Assembly (NCBI GenBank): GCA_964429265.1
Contig: CAYSBK010000003.1
Span: forward strand, 1-40,805
Origin: CAYSBK01 sp964429265
GTDB lineage: Bacteria > Planctomycetota > Phycisphaerae > Sedimentisphaerales > Anaerobacaceae
Direction: 5' to 3'
DNA length: 40,805 nucleotides
The notes beneath the pieces were generated by a model. That model did no database searches. It worked only from the letters and a program-made list of their open reading frames with translations, and was not told the DNA's origin. A program made the position numbers and the translations under genes. This document shows, piece after piece, positions 17,717-25,967 of this stretch (position 1 is its first letter; each line of letters opens with the position of its first letter).

Positions 17717-18886
17717 TTAACGGGCGCCGGCTTGACTTTCCGCCGATGTCATCATCTCCAGGGCGATTTCCGCAACCTTTTCCGATGCCCCTGTCGTATG
17801 CAGCGGCCCGACCAACTCGATCAGTTCGGCACTCATTCGTGCCAGACGCCGGCTGTCATTGAGCAGCTCTTCTATTACGGCGGTCACCTCTCGAATGGAT
17901 TTGAAATAGGGCATAAACTCCGGCACCAGTTCTCTGCCCGCCAGGACGTTTACCAGCGAAAGGTATCGGCCGCGGACTATCCATCGCCCCACCAGGTGCC
18001 ACAGGATTTTGCTGCACTGGTACATCACCACCATCGGGCAGCCCGCCGAGGCAACCTGCAGGGTCGCACTGCCGCTGGCCACGATGGCAAAGTCGGCCCG
18101 CCTGGCGGCTTCGAACACGTCCCCCACGATGTAGTCGCATTCGAAACCCGGTAGCTGGTTTGCGGCCAGCAGTTCCCGGCGGCGCTGGTCCACTGCCACG
18201 GCCACAAAGGATGCGGCCCGGTATCTGCGCTGCAAGTCCAGGGCTATCTGCTGCATAGGCCGCCACAGGGTCTTGATCTCGGCCTGGCGCGAACCCGGCA
18301 GCAACGCCAGGCACGACCGGTCCGCATCAAAGTCGGCGTAATCTCTTTTGAATCCGGTCGGCTCGCCAGGCAGCCCATCCAGCATCGGGTGGCCCACGAA
18401 CACGCTGTTCTCAAGGCCTCGCCGGCGGAACCAGTCCGGCTCAAACGGCAGGATGCAACACAGCCTGTCGCAGTATTTGCGCAGTTTGCCGATTCGCCAC
18501 CCGCCCCAGGCCCATAGCTGCGGCGCGACGTAGAAAAGGGTCCTGATACCCGCCTTTTTCGCCGCCGCGGCCACGTGCATATTGAACGCTGGTGAATCGC
18601 AGACAATCACCAAATCCACGTGGTTGGCTTCGAAGTAACGGCGAACCCGCCGCAAAAGCCGATAGAAGTACGCCACCCGCCCAAAGGCATTGTATATCAT
18701 AGCCGCCGACCGGGCCGTCTCAGCCAGAAGCTCGCAGCCGACGGCTGCCATTTCCGCACCGCCGACGCCGACGAAGCCGACCTCGTCGGTCCTTTCGCTG
18801 ATTGCGCGTATCAGCGCTGCGCAGTGCAAATCCGCGCTTGGCTCGGCTGCGCTGATGAAGATGTGGTGCTTTTTCGATCCCGGCAT
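17717..18886 (-). CDS. lpxB: Lipid-A-disaccharide synthase
   Basis: LpxB joins two acylated glucosamines into the lipid A disaccharide at the inner membrane. The 389-residue protein shows the N-terminal SAAEPSADLHCAALI motif (SGEASGD in enterobacteria). FVGVGGAEM, CDSPAFNMHVA, YVAPQLWAWGGWR, the FVGHPMLDGL segment and the LLPGSRQAEI motif of GT-B glycosyltransferases follow in order. A GTG nine codons upstream (18913) is possible, but neither start has a clear ribosome site; ATG 18886 was preferred on alignment to the family start. It is transcribed toward fabD, as a single gene. Confidence 0.92.
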   Translation of the reverse strand: MPGSKKHHIFISAAEPSADLHCAALIRAISERTDEVGFVGVGGAEMAAVGCELLAETARSAAMIYNAFGRVAYFYRLLRRVRRYFEANHVDLVIVCDSPAFNMHVAAAAKKAGIRTLFYVAPQLWAWGGWRIGKLRKYCDRLCCILPFEPDWFRRRGLENSVFVGHPMLDGLPGEPTGFKRDYADFDADRSCLALLPGSRQAEIKTLWRPMQQIALDLQRRYRAASFVAVAVDQRRRELLAANQLPGFECDYIVGDVFEAARRADFAIVASGSATLQVASAGCPMVVMYQCSKILWHLVGRWIVRGRYLSLVNVLAGRELVPEFMPYFKSIREVTAVIEELLNDSRRLARMSAELIELVGPLHTTGASEKVAEIALEMMTSAESQAGAR

Positions 18887-18987
18887 TCTGGCGTTCTTCA
18901 AATCATCCTGCACGAAGCCGACATACTACCCGAACCCGCCGGTGCTGACAAGTCCGGGTGCTCGCCGACCACCCGGTGAATCCGAGC

Positions 18988-19015
18988 TTGCAAGGCGAAG
19001 CTTCGTGGCTATAAT
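18988..19015 (+). promoter_or_regulatory. Promoter of the symporter-sulfatase operon
   Basis: TTGCAA (18988-18993), a 16-base spacer and a perfect TATAAT (19010-19015) lie in the intergenic region between divergent lpxB and the symporter gene. The resulting leader would be about 85 bases. No operator was recognised. Confidence 0.5.
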
Positions 19016-19105
19016 TGCCGACGGTTGTTGTCTCGCGGACCTGCCGGGCCGATGCCGCGGGCTGCGGGTGCAGTCTCAAGGATTTATTAGGCAAGGAGAC
19101 GGATT

Positions 19106-20758
19106 ATGTTTGCAAATTGCGACTTGCTGGCACAGGTCGAGGGCGAACTTGCCAAGCTCGACTGGGCGATTCTTCTCGGATACTTCGCGGTGCTGATAGG
19201 ATTGGGGGTCTATACCTCGCGCAAGATAGTCTCTTCGGAGGAGTTCATGATCGCCGGCCGCCGAATCCCCGGCTGGGCCGCGGGTCTGTCGGTTATGTGC
19301 GCCTATACCAGCAGTCTCTCCTATATCGCCACGCCCGGCAAGTCCTTTGGAAGCAACTGGAATCCCGTTCTGTTCGCCTACGCGATGATACCGGTGGCCC
19401 TGTTTGTTACTTCCTTCATCATCGGCTACTATCGCAAGATAGGAATTATCTCGGTTTACGAGTTTCTCGAGACCCGCCTGGGCCGCTGGGGACGCGTCTA
19501 CGCCGCTCTGTCTTTTATGCTGTATATGATAGGCCGGATAGCCGCCATCCTGTTTCTTACCGCCGTTCTTTTCAACTACTTCGCACACGCCTTCGACAAC
19601 ACTAATTACAACATCATCTTCCTTATAGCCGTCATCGGCATAATCACCATCATTTACACGCTGCTGGGAGGAATGGAAGCGGTCATATGGGCCGACGTGA
19701 TGCAGGCGGTCATTATGCTCAGCGGCATCGCGGTTTGCTGCGCGATACTTACCTACAAGATCACACGTGGTCCCGACCCTGCCATCGTCGCTGCCTGGAA
19801 CGCCGGCAAGTTCAGCCTCGGCAAGTGGACCTTCAGCCTGGCAGACCAGGGCCTGGCCAATAGAACTATCCTCGTGATGATCCTGTACGGCATAACCGAG
19901 AACCTGCGAAACCTCATGGCCGACCAGAATTACGTTCAGAAATACGTCTCCTGCTCCAGCGAAAAAGAGGCCAAGAAATCCATCTGGGTCGCCACCATAA
20001 TCTACGCCATAATGACCACCACTTTCATTTACATCGGTACCGCCCTCTACGCCCACTATCACTACAACGTTCCCGGCACCCTCGAAGCGGCTGGCATCAA
20101 ACTCCAGGACCACGTCTTTCCATACTACATAGCCACTGAGCTGTTCGCCGGCTTCAGGGGATTGCTCATCGCCGCCATCCTCGCCGCCGCCATCAGCACG
20201 ATCGCCACCGCTTTCAACTGCTCGGCCACCATCTGGCTGCAGGACTTCCACACCAAGTACATCAACAAGAACGTAACCGATAAGGACAGCATCTTCGTCC
20301 TGCGGCTTGTAACGGTCATCTGGGGCGTCCTTGGTATGCTCTGTGCCGCGTTGATGCTAAAGGCCAAGAGCGTCCTGGACGTCTGGTGGACGATGTCCGG
20401 CATCTTCGGCGGAGGAATCCTCGGGCTGTTCCTGCTGTCGCTGCTAAGGATCAGGCTGCGCCTGTGGCAGGGAATCGTCGCCATCGCCGCAAGCATAGTA
20501 ACCATCTGCTGGGGTATGTTCATCAGGCAAGGCCTGGTTGACAAAGTCGCACGGCTTGCTGACGACCCCCAGGCGGCCCTTCACCAGTTCTGGTCGGTCC
20601 TTGCAACGGTGCTCGGCGCAATCCGCTGCAACCTCGACCCGATTATCGTCGGGGCGACCGCAACTTTTGTTATGGTAGTCGTCGCCTATCTGCTGAGCTT
20701 GATGAATCGCGGACAGACCTTGCCGCAGCAAACGAGTAGCGAGGCAACTGATGCATGA
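19106..20758 (+). CDS. Sodium:solute symporter family transporter
   Basis: This 550-residue polytopic membrane protein has the SSS-family layout of about 13 helices. The first helix follows LDWAILLGYF, and family segments include RRIPGWAAGLSVMCAYTSS, GKSFGSNWNPVLF, and the conserved DQNYVQKYVSC block before the middle helices. AAGGAGA at 19093-19099 supports ATG 19106. Members take up sugars, sialic acid, amino acids or other solutes with Na+; the substrate here cannot be told. The gene overlaps the sulfatase by eight bases, so it may import the sugar or the desulfated product. Confidence 0.9.
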   Translation: MFANCDLLAQVEGELAKLDWAILLGYFAVLIGLGVYTSRKIVSSEEFMIAGRRIPGWAAGLSVMCAYTSSLSYIATPGKSFGSNWNPVLFAYAMIPVALFVTSFIIGYYRKIGIISVYEFLETRLGRWGRVYAALSFMLYMIGRIAAILFLTAVLFNYFAHAFDNTNYNIIFLIAVIGIITIIYTLLGGMEAVIWADVMQAVIMLSGIAVCCAILTYKITRGPDPAIVAAWNAGKFSLGKWTFSLADQGLANRTILVMILYGITENLRNLMADQNYVQKYVSCSSEKEAKKSIWVATIIYAIMTTTFIYIGTALYAHYHYNVPGTLEAAGIKLQDHVFPYYIATELFAGFRGLLIAAILAAAISTIATAFNCSATIWLQDFHTKYINKNVTDKDSIFVLRLVTVIWGVLGMLCAALMLKAKSVLDVWWTMSGIFGGGILGLFLLSLLRIRLRLWQGIVAIAASIVTICWGMFIRQGLVDKVARLADDPQAALHQFWSVLATVLGAIRCNLDPIIVGATATFVMVVVAYLLSLMNRGQTLPQQTSSEATDA

Positions 20759-22175
20759 CGCCTCCATAACAAGACGTGACCTGCTCAAGCTGGCCGGCTG
20801 TGGTGCCGCGGCACTGGCGATGCCACGGCTGCTTGCCGCGGATCCCCCGAAACCAAAACCCAACATCATCCTTATCGTCGCCGACGACCTCGGTTACGGC
20901 GACCTGGGCTGCTACGGCCAGCAGAAGATTCTGACCCCCAACATCGACCGCCTGGCGGCCGAGGGTATCCGCTTTACCCAGTGCTACGCCGGCTCGTCCG
21001 TATGCGCGCCTTCCCGATGCAGCCTGATGACCGGAATGCACAACGGCCACAACCGCATCCGCGACAACATACCGCACAACATCTGGCTGCGTCCCGACGA
21101 CTTGACCGTCGCCGAGGTGCTCAAGCAGGCCGGTTACAAAACCGGCTGTATCGGCAAGTGGTCGCTGGGAAATCCAGGCTCCTGGGGCATCGCCAATTAT
21201 CAGGGATTCGACTACTTCTACGGGCACCTCAACCAGGATCAGGCACACTTCTATTACCCCGATTATCTCTGGGAAAACGACAAGGTCGTCCTGCTGCAGA
21301 AAGTCGTCTTCGAAAACGACGTAGGCAAGCTCATAGGCAACCGCGGCGGACAAAGAGTCTTCTACACCCACGACCTCTTCACCGAAAAGGCTCTCGATTT
21401 CATCCAACGAAACGCGGAAGACCCCTTCTTTCTGTACCTTGCATACACCATTCCTCATTTCTCAGACTACCCCAGTAATACGCCAGAGCATTTTATGGTT
21501 CCTTCGGACGAACCTTACACCGACAGGCCCTGGCCGCAGATAGCCAAGAACTACGCCGCGATGATCACCCGGATGGACCGCGACGTCGGAAGGATTATGC
21601 AGCTTATCAAGAAGCTGGGTCTCGACGAAAACACCATCGTCTTCTTCACCAGCGACAACGGCCCTTACAAAGGCTCGCTCATCCCAATAGAGTTTTTCGG
21701 CAGCAACGGAATACTGCGCGGCGGCAAGCGAGACCTCTACGAGGGCGGCATCCGCATTCCGATGATTGCCCGCTGGCCCGGCAAAATCACGCCCTGCCAG
21801 GTCAGCGACCAGGTCTGGGCCTTCTGGGATTTCCTGCCGACGGCAGCCGAGCTTGTGGGCTTGCCTGCACCGAAAGGTATTGACGGAATCTCGATGCTGC
21901 CGGCGCTTCTGGGCAGACCTCAGAAAAACCACGAATACCTCTACTGGGACTACGGCCACGTCCGAAAGACCTACAAGCAGGCCGTCCGCCTCGGCCGGTA
22001 CAAGGCCGTCAGGGTGGGGCTCGGCTCGCCCGTCGAGTTGTACGACTTGCAAACCGACCCGGGCGAAACAAAAAACATCGCCGCCGACCATCCCGACGTC
22101 GTCGCTGAAATGGAACGAATAATGCGAACCGCGCCGGCACCCTCGCCTGACTACCCGGTCGGTCGCAAGTCGTGA
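20751..22175 (+). CDS. Tat-exported type I sulfatase
   Basis: Hydrolyses a sulfate ester, probably in the periplasm. The N-terminus carries a twin-arginine signal (ITRRDLLKLAG). The metal ligands appear in ILIVADDLGYGDLGCYG. The maturation motif is VCAPSRCSLMTG with Cys85, the residue converted to formylglycine by a sulfatase-modifying enzyme (anaerobic or aerobic type, not encoded here). SLGNPGSWG carries the position after the conserved Lys, and FTSDNGPYKG the second metal Asp-Asn. The 474-residue length is typical. Expansion of such sulfatases is a planctomycete trait. It overlaps the symporter gene by eight bases. The substrate cannot be assigned. Confidence 0.93.
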   Translation: MHDASITRRDLLKLAGCGAAALAMPRLLAADPPKPKPNIILIVADDLGYGDLGCYGQQKILTPNIDRLAAEGIRFTQCYAGSSVCAPSRCSLMTGMHNGHNRIRDNIPHNIWLRPDDLTVAEVLKQAGYKTGCIGKWSLGNPGSWGIANYQGFDYFYGHLNQDQAHFYYPDYLWENDKVVLLQKVVFENDVGKLIGNRGGQRVFYTHDLFTEKALDFIQRNAEDPFFLYLAYTIPHFSDYPSNTPEHFMVPSDEPYTDRPWPQIAKNYAAMITRMDRDVGRIMQLIKKLGLDENTIVFFTSDNGPYKGSLIPIEFFGSNGILRGGKRDLYEGGIRIPMIARWPGKITPCQVSDQVWAFWDFLPTAAELVGLPAPKGIDGISMLPALLGRPQKNHEYLYWDYGHVRKTYKQAVRLGRYKAVRVGLGSPVELYDLQTDPGETKNIAADHPDVVAEMERIMRTAPAPSPDYPVGRKS

Positions 22176-22179
22176 AAAG

Positions 22180-23322
22180 ATGATGACCCCCGCCGAAAGG
22201 TTTTATGCTGCGATCTCGCGCGACAGCGTCGACCGCGTGCCCACGCTGCCGAAAATATGGGTCGATTTGGCTGCCGCCCTTACCGGCACCGACCTGCGTC
22301 GCGTCGTCGAAAGCTCCGAAACCGCGATGAAACTCGTCGTCGAAGCGGCCCTTGCGGTCAAGGCCGACGGCGCACGGCTGTTTCACCTGCCCAACCGCCG
22401 GACAAAAACCGAAAACGACACGGTCTTCGAAATAGACGACCGCGGGCAAATCCTCGGGCCCGTCGACATGCAGGCCGGCCTGGCCACTCGCGTGGCCGAC
22501 AAGAACCGCATCCGCCTCGAAGACCCTTATCAGGCCGCGATGATCCAGTTCTACAAGGCTGATGGGCCTGTCATAACCGGCCTCGAAGACGTCAAACGCC
22601 TGGCCGTGCCCCAGAAATCATTCTATGAGCAGCTCGGCTTCGGCAAGCTGCAGCGGGACCTTATGGCCGAGGTCGGCGAGGACCTCGCCCTTATTGGTGA
22701 TTGCGGCTCGGCAACGCTGGCTTTTCACGTTTTGTTCCGGCCGTTGTCGCTGACGTTGATGGACCTTGTCGAAAACCCCGCGCTGACCGATGCCATTATG
22801 GATAAGGGCGTCGAGCACGCCGTTGAAAAAGGCAAGTTCCACGTCGACTGCGGGCTTCGCATACTGCGCCTCAACGATTCAATCGCCAATATGTCGGTGA
22901 TCTCCCCCCGGCATTTTCGCCGTTACATAAAGCCGCGCATAAAAACCGTCTGCGACGAGCTGCACCGCTACGAGCAGAGTGTGCGGATTTACTGCCACAT
23001 CTGCGGCAACGTGATGCCCATCATCGATGACTTGATTGAAACCGGGCTGGATTGCATCGGCCCGCTCGACCCGCTGGGAAACTTCACCTGCGCCGACGCA
23101 AGACACGCCGCCGGCGACCGCATCGCCCTGATGGGCGGAATTAACACGCTTTCATTCATCGACTCCACCCCGCAGCAGCTCATTGAACAGGCTCGCATTT
23201 GCATCGAAGGGGCGGGCCGACGTGGTTACATCCTCGGCTCCGGCTGCGTCATCCCCCGCTCGGCTCCGAAAGAGAATTTGCTTGCGTTGCATACCGCCGC
23301 CGTCCGCTACGGCAATGCCTGA
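22180..23322 (+). CDS. UroD/MtaA-family corrinoid methyltransferase-like protein
   Basis: This 380-residue protein has a uroporphyrinogen decarboxylase TIM-barrel fold. It lacks the UroD substrate Arg/Asp signature near the start but has a Cys- and His-based zinc site: His and Cys in YCHICGN (about residues 273-277) and a later Cys in GSGCVIPRSAP (about 353). That H-x-C...C pattern marks MtaA/MtbA/CmuA-type methyltransferases, which move methyl groups between corrinoid proteins and thiols or folate. It starts four bases after the sulfatase stop, in the symporter-sulfatase operon. The methyl donor is unknown; a role in sugar-ether or other demethylation is only speculation. Confidence 0.75.
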   Translation: MMTPAERFYAAISRDSVDRVPTLPKIWVDLAAALTGTDLRRVVESSETAMKLVVEAALAVKADGARLFHLPNRRTKTENDTVFEIDDRGQILGPVDMQAGLATRVADKNRIRLEDPYQAAMIQFYKADGPVITGLEDVKRLAVPQKSFYEQLGFGKLQRDLMAEVGEDLALIGDCGSATLAFHVLFRPLSLTLMDLVENPALTDAIMDKGVEHAVEKGKFHVDCGLRILRLNDSIANMSVISPRHFRRYIKPRIKTVCDELHRYEQSVRIYCHICGNVMPIIDDLIETGLDCIGPLDPLGNFTCADARHAAGDRIALMGGINTLSFIDSTPQQLIEQARICIEGAGRRGYILGSGCVIPRSAPKENLLALHTAAVRYGNA

Positions 23323-23350
23323 AGTCCCGACGCCGGCCGTCGCCCGCTGC

Positions 23351-23746
23351 CTACGGTACAAACGCCCGCTGGTAGTGCCGAATCTCGGGCCGGCGACCCC
23401 GCCCGGCGATCACCGTAACAACGTCAAAGCGGAACGGCCTGTCTTCGATGTTGTAACGCATCAGGAAGTACCTCGCCGCCCTGACCATCCTGGCTTTCTT
23501 GGCGGTGGTGATTACGGATTCCGCCGGCTGGAAACTCTCATCGACCCGCGTCTTGACCTCGACGAAAACGACCGTCCGGTCACCGTCCACCATAACGAGA
23601 TCGATTTCCCCCGTCTTGCACGAGAAGTTCCTCGCCAGCGTTTTCAATCCCCTGCGCCTGAGGTATCGTTCACACCACCTCTCCCCCCATCGGCCCAGCT
23701 TCCGCCTGTCCGACGGAAGCTTCTTCCTGAACAAAATGCTCAGCAA
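23351..23746 (-). CDS. YraN family (UPF0102) nuclease-fold protein
   Basis: This 131-residue protein has the restriction-endonuclease-like core of the family: GRWGERWCERYLRRRG, then TGEIDLVMVDGDRTVVFVEVKTR with the D-(E)xK arrangement, and later FRFDVVTV. Its cellular function is not established. It is the last gene of the ffh-to-yraN operon, 14 bases after rplS, a neighbourhood also common in other bacteria (trmD-rplS-rnhB-yraN). rnhB is absent between them. It converges on the UroD-family gene. Confidence 0.88.
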   Translation of the reverse strand: MLSILFRKKLPSDRRKLGRWGERWCERYLRRRGLKTLARNFSCKTGEIDLVMVDGDRTVVFVEVKTRVDESFQPAESVITTAKKARMVRAARYFLMRYNIEDRPFRFDVVTVIAGRGRRPEIRHYQRAFVP

Positions 23747-23760
23747 TTGCCGCCGCCCCG

Positions 23761-24159
23761 TCAGCCGGTGGTACTATGGTCGCTGTGTCGGTGTGCCAGC
23801 CTGACCGCCTTGCCCGTCCGCTGTCTTAGAAAATACAGTTTCGCTCGCCGTACCTTCCCGCTTCGCACAGGCTTTATATCGAGCACGTTCGGCGAATGAA
23901 TCGGAAAAATCCGCTCGACACCCTCGTTCGCCACGATTCTCCTGACCGTTATCATCTCGTTGATGCCGCTGCCTTTGCGGGCGATGACGGTCCCCGTAAA
24001 TACCTGCACCCGCTCCTTGTCGCCCTCCACGATCCTGCAGCGTACGTCAACCGTGTCGCCTATCTCGAAATACGGTATATCTTTCCTGAGGCTCTTCGCC
24101 TCTACGTCACGCAGCAGCCGGCCCTTGTTGGTCTTATCTGTTGTGGCCTTCTTTGCCAT
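23761..24159 (-). CDS. rplS: 50S ribosomal protein L19
   Basis: Chosen start ATG 24159 has GAGGAAAG upstream; thirteen codons of in-frame sequence further up have no similarity. The 132-residue protein has about twenty lysine-rich extra residues, then the L19 core: IPYFEIGDTVDVRCRI, FTGTVIARKGSGI, TVRRI, GVERIFPIHSPNV and the basic RAKLYFLRQRTGKA end. A short tail follows. It lies 131 bases after trmD with its own promoter candidate on the minus strand. Confidence 0.95.
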   Translation of the reverse strand: MAKKATTDKTNKGRLLRDVEAKSLRKDIPYFEIGDTVDVRCRIVEGDKERVQVFTGTVIARKGSGINEMITVRRIVANEGVERIFPIHSPNVLDIKPVRSGKVRRAKLYFLRQRTGKAVRLAHRHSDHSTTG

Positions 24160-24247
24160 TGCTCTTTCCTCGTTATCGCTGGCCGCCCCGGCGGCCACGC
24201 TTCACCTTCGCACAATCGTGCATCTGTCTGCAACTACAAAGCCACAG

Positions 24248-24276
24248 ACAATACCAGATTCCCACCCCCTCGGCAA
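24248..24276 (-). promoter_or_regulatory. Promoter of rplS-yraN
   Basis: On the minus strand, TTGCCG (24276-24271) is followed after 17 bases by TATTGT (24253-24248), about 90 bases before the rplS ATG. It sits in the 131-base trmD-rplS gap. This would allow rplS to be expressed separately from the upstream operon. Confidence 0.45.
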
Positions 24277-24290
24277 GAACGGAAATGATT

Positions 24291-24995
24291 TTAGCAACTG
24301 CCCCGTCGTTTTTCAAGCAGGTCCGGCCGAATCCTGCCGGTCCGTTCCAGCACCTGCTGTCGCCGCCACTCGGCGATTTTCCCGTGGTCCCCGCTCAGAA
24401 GCACCTCCGGCACCTTCATCCCGCGAAAAACCTCAGGCCGGGTGTATTGCGGATACTCAAGACCCCCTCCAAGGGCCTCGCTGAAAGATTCCTGCTGGGC
24501 CGACTCCTCGTCACCGAGCACGCCGTCCACCAGCCTGACCACCGCATCCACCACCACCATTGCCGCAAGCTCCCCGCCGCTGAGCACGTAGTCGCCGATC
24601 GAAATCTGTTCAGCCCCCAGCCCCAGGCGGATACGCTCGTCGAATCCCTCGTATCGCCCCGCCACAAGGACCAGTCTTTTTTCCTTCGCCAGCTCGCGGG
24701 CCTTGCGCTGGTCGAATCTCTGTCCCTGCGGCGTCAGCAATACCACCCGCGGTTCCTCCTCGGACAGCCCGCGAACGTGCTCGAAGCAGTTAAAGACCGG
24801 CTCGCACCGCATAACCATACCGGGACCCCCTCCGTACGGCCGGTCGTCGACTTTCCCGTGCTTATCAGGCGAGAAAGGCCTTATGTCCGTGATGACGATC
24901 TCCACGATTCCCTTGTCCTGGGCCCTTTTCAGTATCGAATGGCCCAGCGGAGATTCGTACATCTCGGGAAAGAGAGTGAGAATGTCGATCCTCAT
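24291..24995 (-). CDS. trmD: tRNA (guanine-37-N1)-methyltransferase
   Basis: TrmD methylates G37 of tRNAs reading CNN codons with SAM, preventing frameshifts. The 234-residue SPOUT protein has MRIDILTLFPEMYESPLGHSI, the RPYGGGPGMVM loop, GRYEGFDERI and the trefoil-knot segment SIGDYVLSGGELAAMVVVDA with conserved Asp. The start codon overlaps the rpsP stop by four bases (ATGA), giving translational coupling. Length is normal. Confidence 0.96.
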   Translation of the reverse strand: MRIDILTLFPEMYESPLGHSILKRAQDKGIVEIVITDIRPFSPDKHGKVDDRPYGGGPGMVMRCEPVFNCFEHVRGLSEEEPRVVLLTPQGQRFDQRKARELAKEKRLVLVAGRYEGFDERIRLGLGAEQISIGDYVLSGGELAAMVVVDAVVRLVDGVLGDEESAQQESFSEALGGGLEYPQYTRPEVFRGMKVPEVLLSGDHGKIAEWRRQQVLERTGRIRPDLLEKRRGSC

Positions 24996-25600
24996 TGCGT
25001 TTTTTCATCGCCCCCCTTGCCTTGCTCGGAGTCGGAGCCTGCACCGCCTTGCTGCTCGGCTTGCGCCTCGCCGGCGGTTTCAGCCTGAGCCTGGTTCTCT
25101 TCGGCCTCGGCCTGTGCTTGTTTAGCCTCCGCTTCTTCAGCCTTCGCCTGTTCCTGGGCCGCCTTCTCTTTTGCCTTTGCCTCGGCTTGCAACCTTTCCT
25201 GTTCGGCTTTTGCCTCGGCCTCGGCCTGGGCCTTGGCCTGTTCGGCCGCCTTCTCGGCCGCTACCTTCTCAGCCTGTGTAAAGAACCTGCCCTGCTTCCG
25301 CGCTATCGCCTTTGCCCGTTCACGGCGCGCCTTCTTTTTTTCGAGTTGCTTGTGCTTAATCCCGCACCGAAGAAGTATCTGCGAAACGGTTTCGCTGCAC
25401 GTCGCACCCGCATTGAGCCAGTGCAGCACGCGCTCACGCTGCACCACGATCTGCTTTTCGCCGTTCGGTTCCAGGGGGTCATAGTGACCCAACTTCTCCA
25501 ATACCTTTCCGTCGCGGGGCGTACGCACCTCCACCGCATTCAACCTGAAAAATGGTCGATGCCTTTTGCCGAATCGTTTCAGTCTCAGTTTCACTGCCAT
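24992..25600 (-). CDS. rpsP: 30S ribosomal protein S16 with long charged C-terminal tail
   Basis: The first 80 residues are a normal S16 (MAVKLRLKRFGKRHRPFFRLN, then DGKVLEKLGHYDPL, then QRERVLHWLNAGA). Most S16 proteins stop at 80-100 residues, whereas this one runs to 202. The extra 100 residues are almost only Ala, Glu, Lys and Gln, with EA/KA/QA repeats. They are predicted to form one long helix or coil and end in a Gly/Ser/Asp-rich stretch. The tail is in frame and ends by overlapping trmD by four bases, so it is not an annotation slip. Similar tails occur on ribosomal proteins in some planctomycetes, from memory. Upstream is the small Ffh-M-like gene. Confidence 0.95.
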   Translation of the reverse strand: MAVKLRLKRFGKRHRPFFRLNAVEVRTPRDGKVLEKLGHYDPLEPNGEKQIVVQRERVLHWLNAGATCSETVSQILLRCGIKHKQLEKKKARRERAKAIARKQGRFFTQAEKVAAEKAAEQAKAQAEAEAKAEQERLQAEAKAKEKAAQEQAKAEEAEAKQAQAEAEENQAQAETAGEAQAEQQGGAGSDSEQGKGGDEKTQ

Positions 25601-25654
25601 AATCTACTCCTGCAAAAAGTTTATGCTCAATATTCGCAACCACGACGAAACAGG

Positions 25655-25966
25655 TTACGAAACACGTTTGCAATGCAACGCGTAGCCGTTTATGAAGATA
25701 GCGAAATTGCCGGCGTCAACCTTCGCATCCGCCGCTATCTTCTGTATCTGCGCGTCCGTCAGTTTGTCGGCGTTGTCCTTCTCGGCCGGCGTCATTATAG
25801 CCACGGCTCTTCTGAGCTGTTCAAGTTCGCCCGCACTTGGAGCCGCCAGCATCGCCAGCTCGCTGCAGCCGCTGATGTCCCTGAACTTGCTTCGCACCAT
25901 CGCGCCGTATTCATCTCCCGCAAAGCCGGCCACTTGCTCCAGGTATTGTTCGATAGTAGGCTTCAC
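25655..25966 (-). CDS. Small protein resembling the Ffh M domain
   Basis: This 103-residue protein starts at GTG 25966, preceded by GGAGGT inside the last codons of ffh, only one base after the ffh stop. Its second half aligns without gaps to the M domain of the neighbouring Ffh: GELEQLRRAVAIMTPAEK with GQMRRMEAIVQSMTLQER, and QIQKIAADAKVDAGNF with RRRRIAAGSGTQPQDV. Shared residues include the Val-x-x-Met-Thr core and Ile-Ala-Ala. The SRP-RNA-binding features of Ffh (the Arg cluster and the GSG loop) are missing (QIQK, DAK). So it may keep the helical fold and a protein or signal-peptide surface while having lost RNA binding. The first half (about 50 residues) is unlike anything I recognise. 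No function can be stated. Confidence 0.8.
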   Translation of the reverse strand: MKPTIEQYLEQVAGFAGDEYGAMVRSKFRDISGCSELAMLAAPSAGELEQLRRAVAIMTPAEKDNADKLTDAQIQKIAADAKVDAGNFAIFINGYALHCKRVS

Positions 25967-25967
25967 G

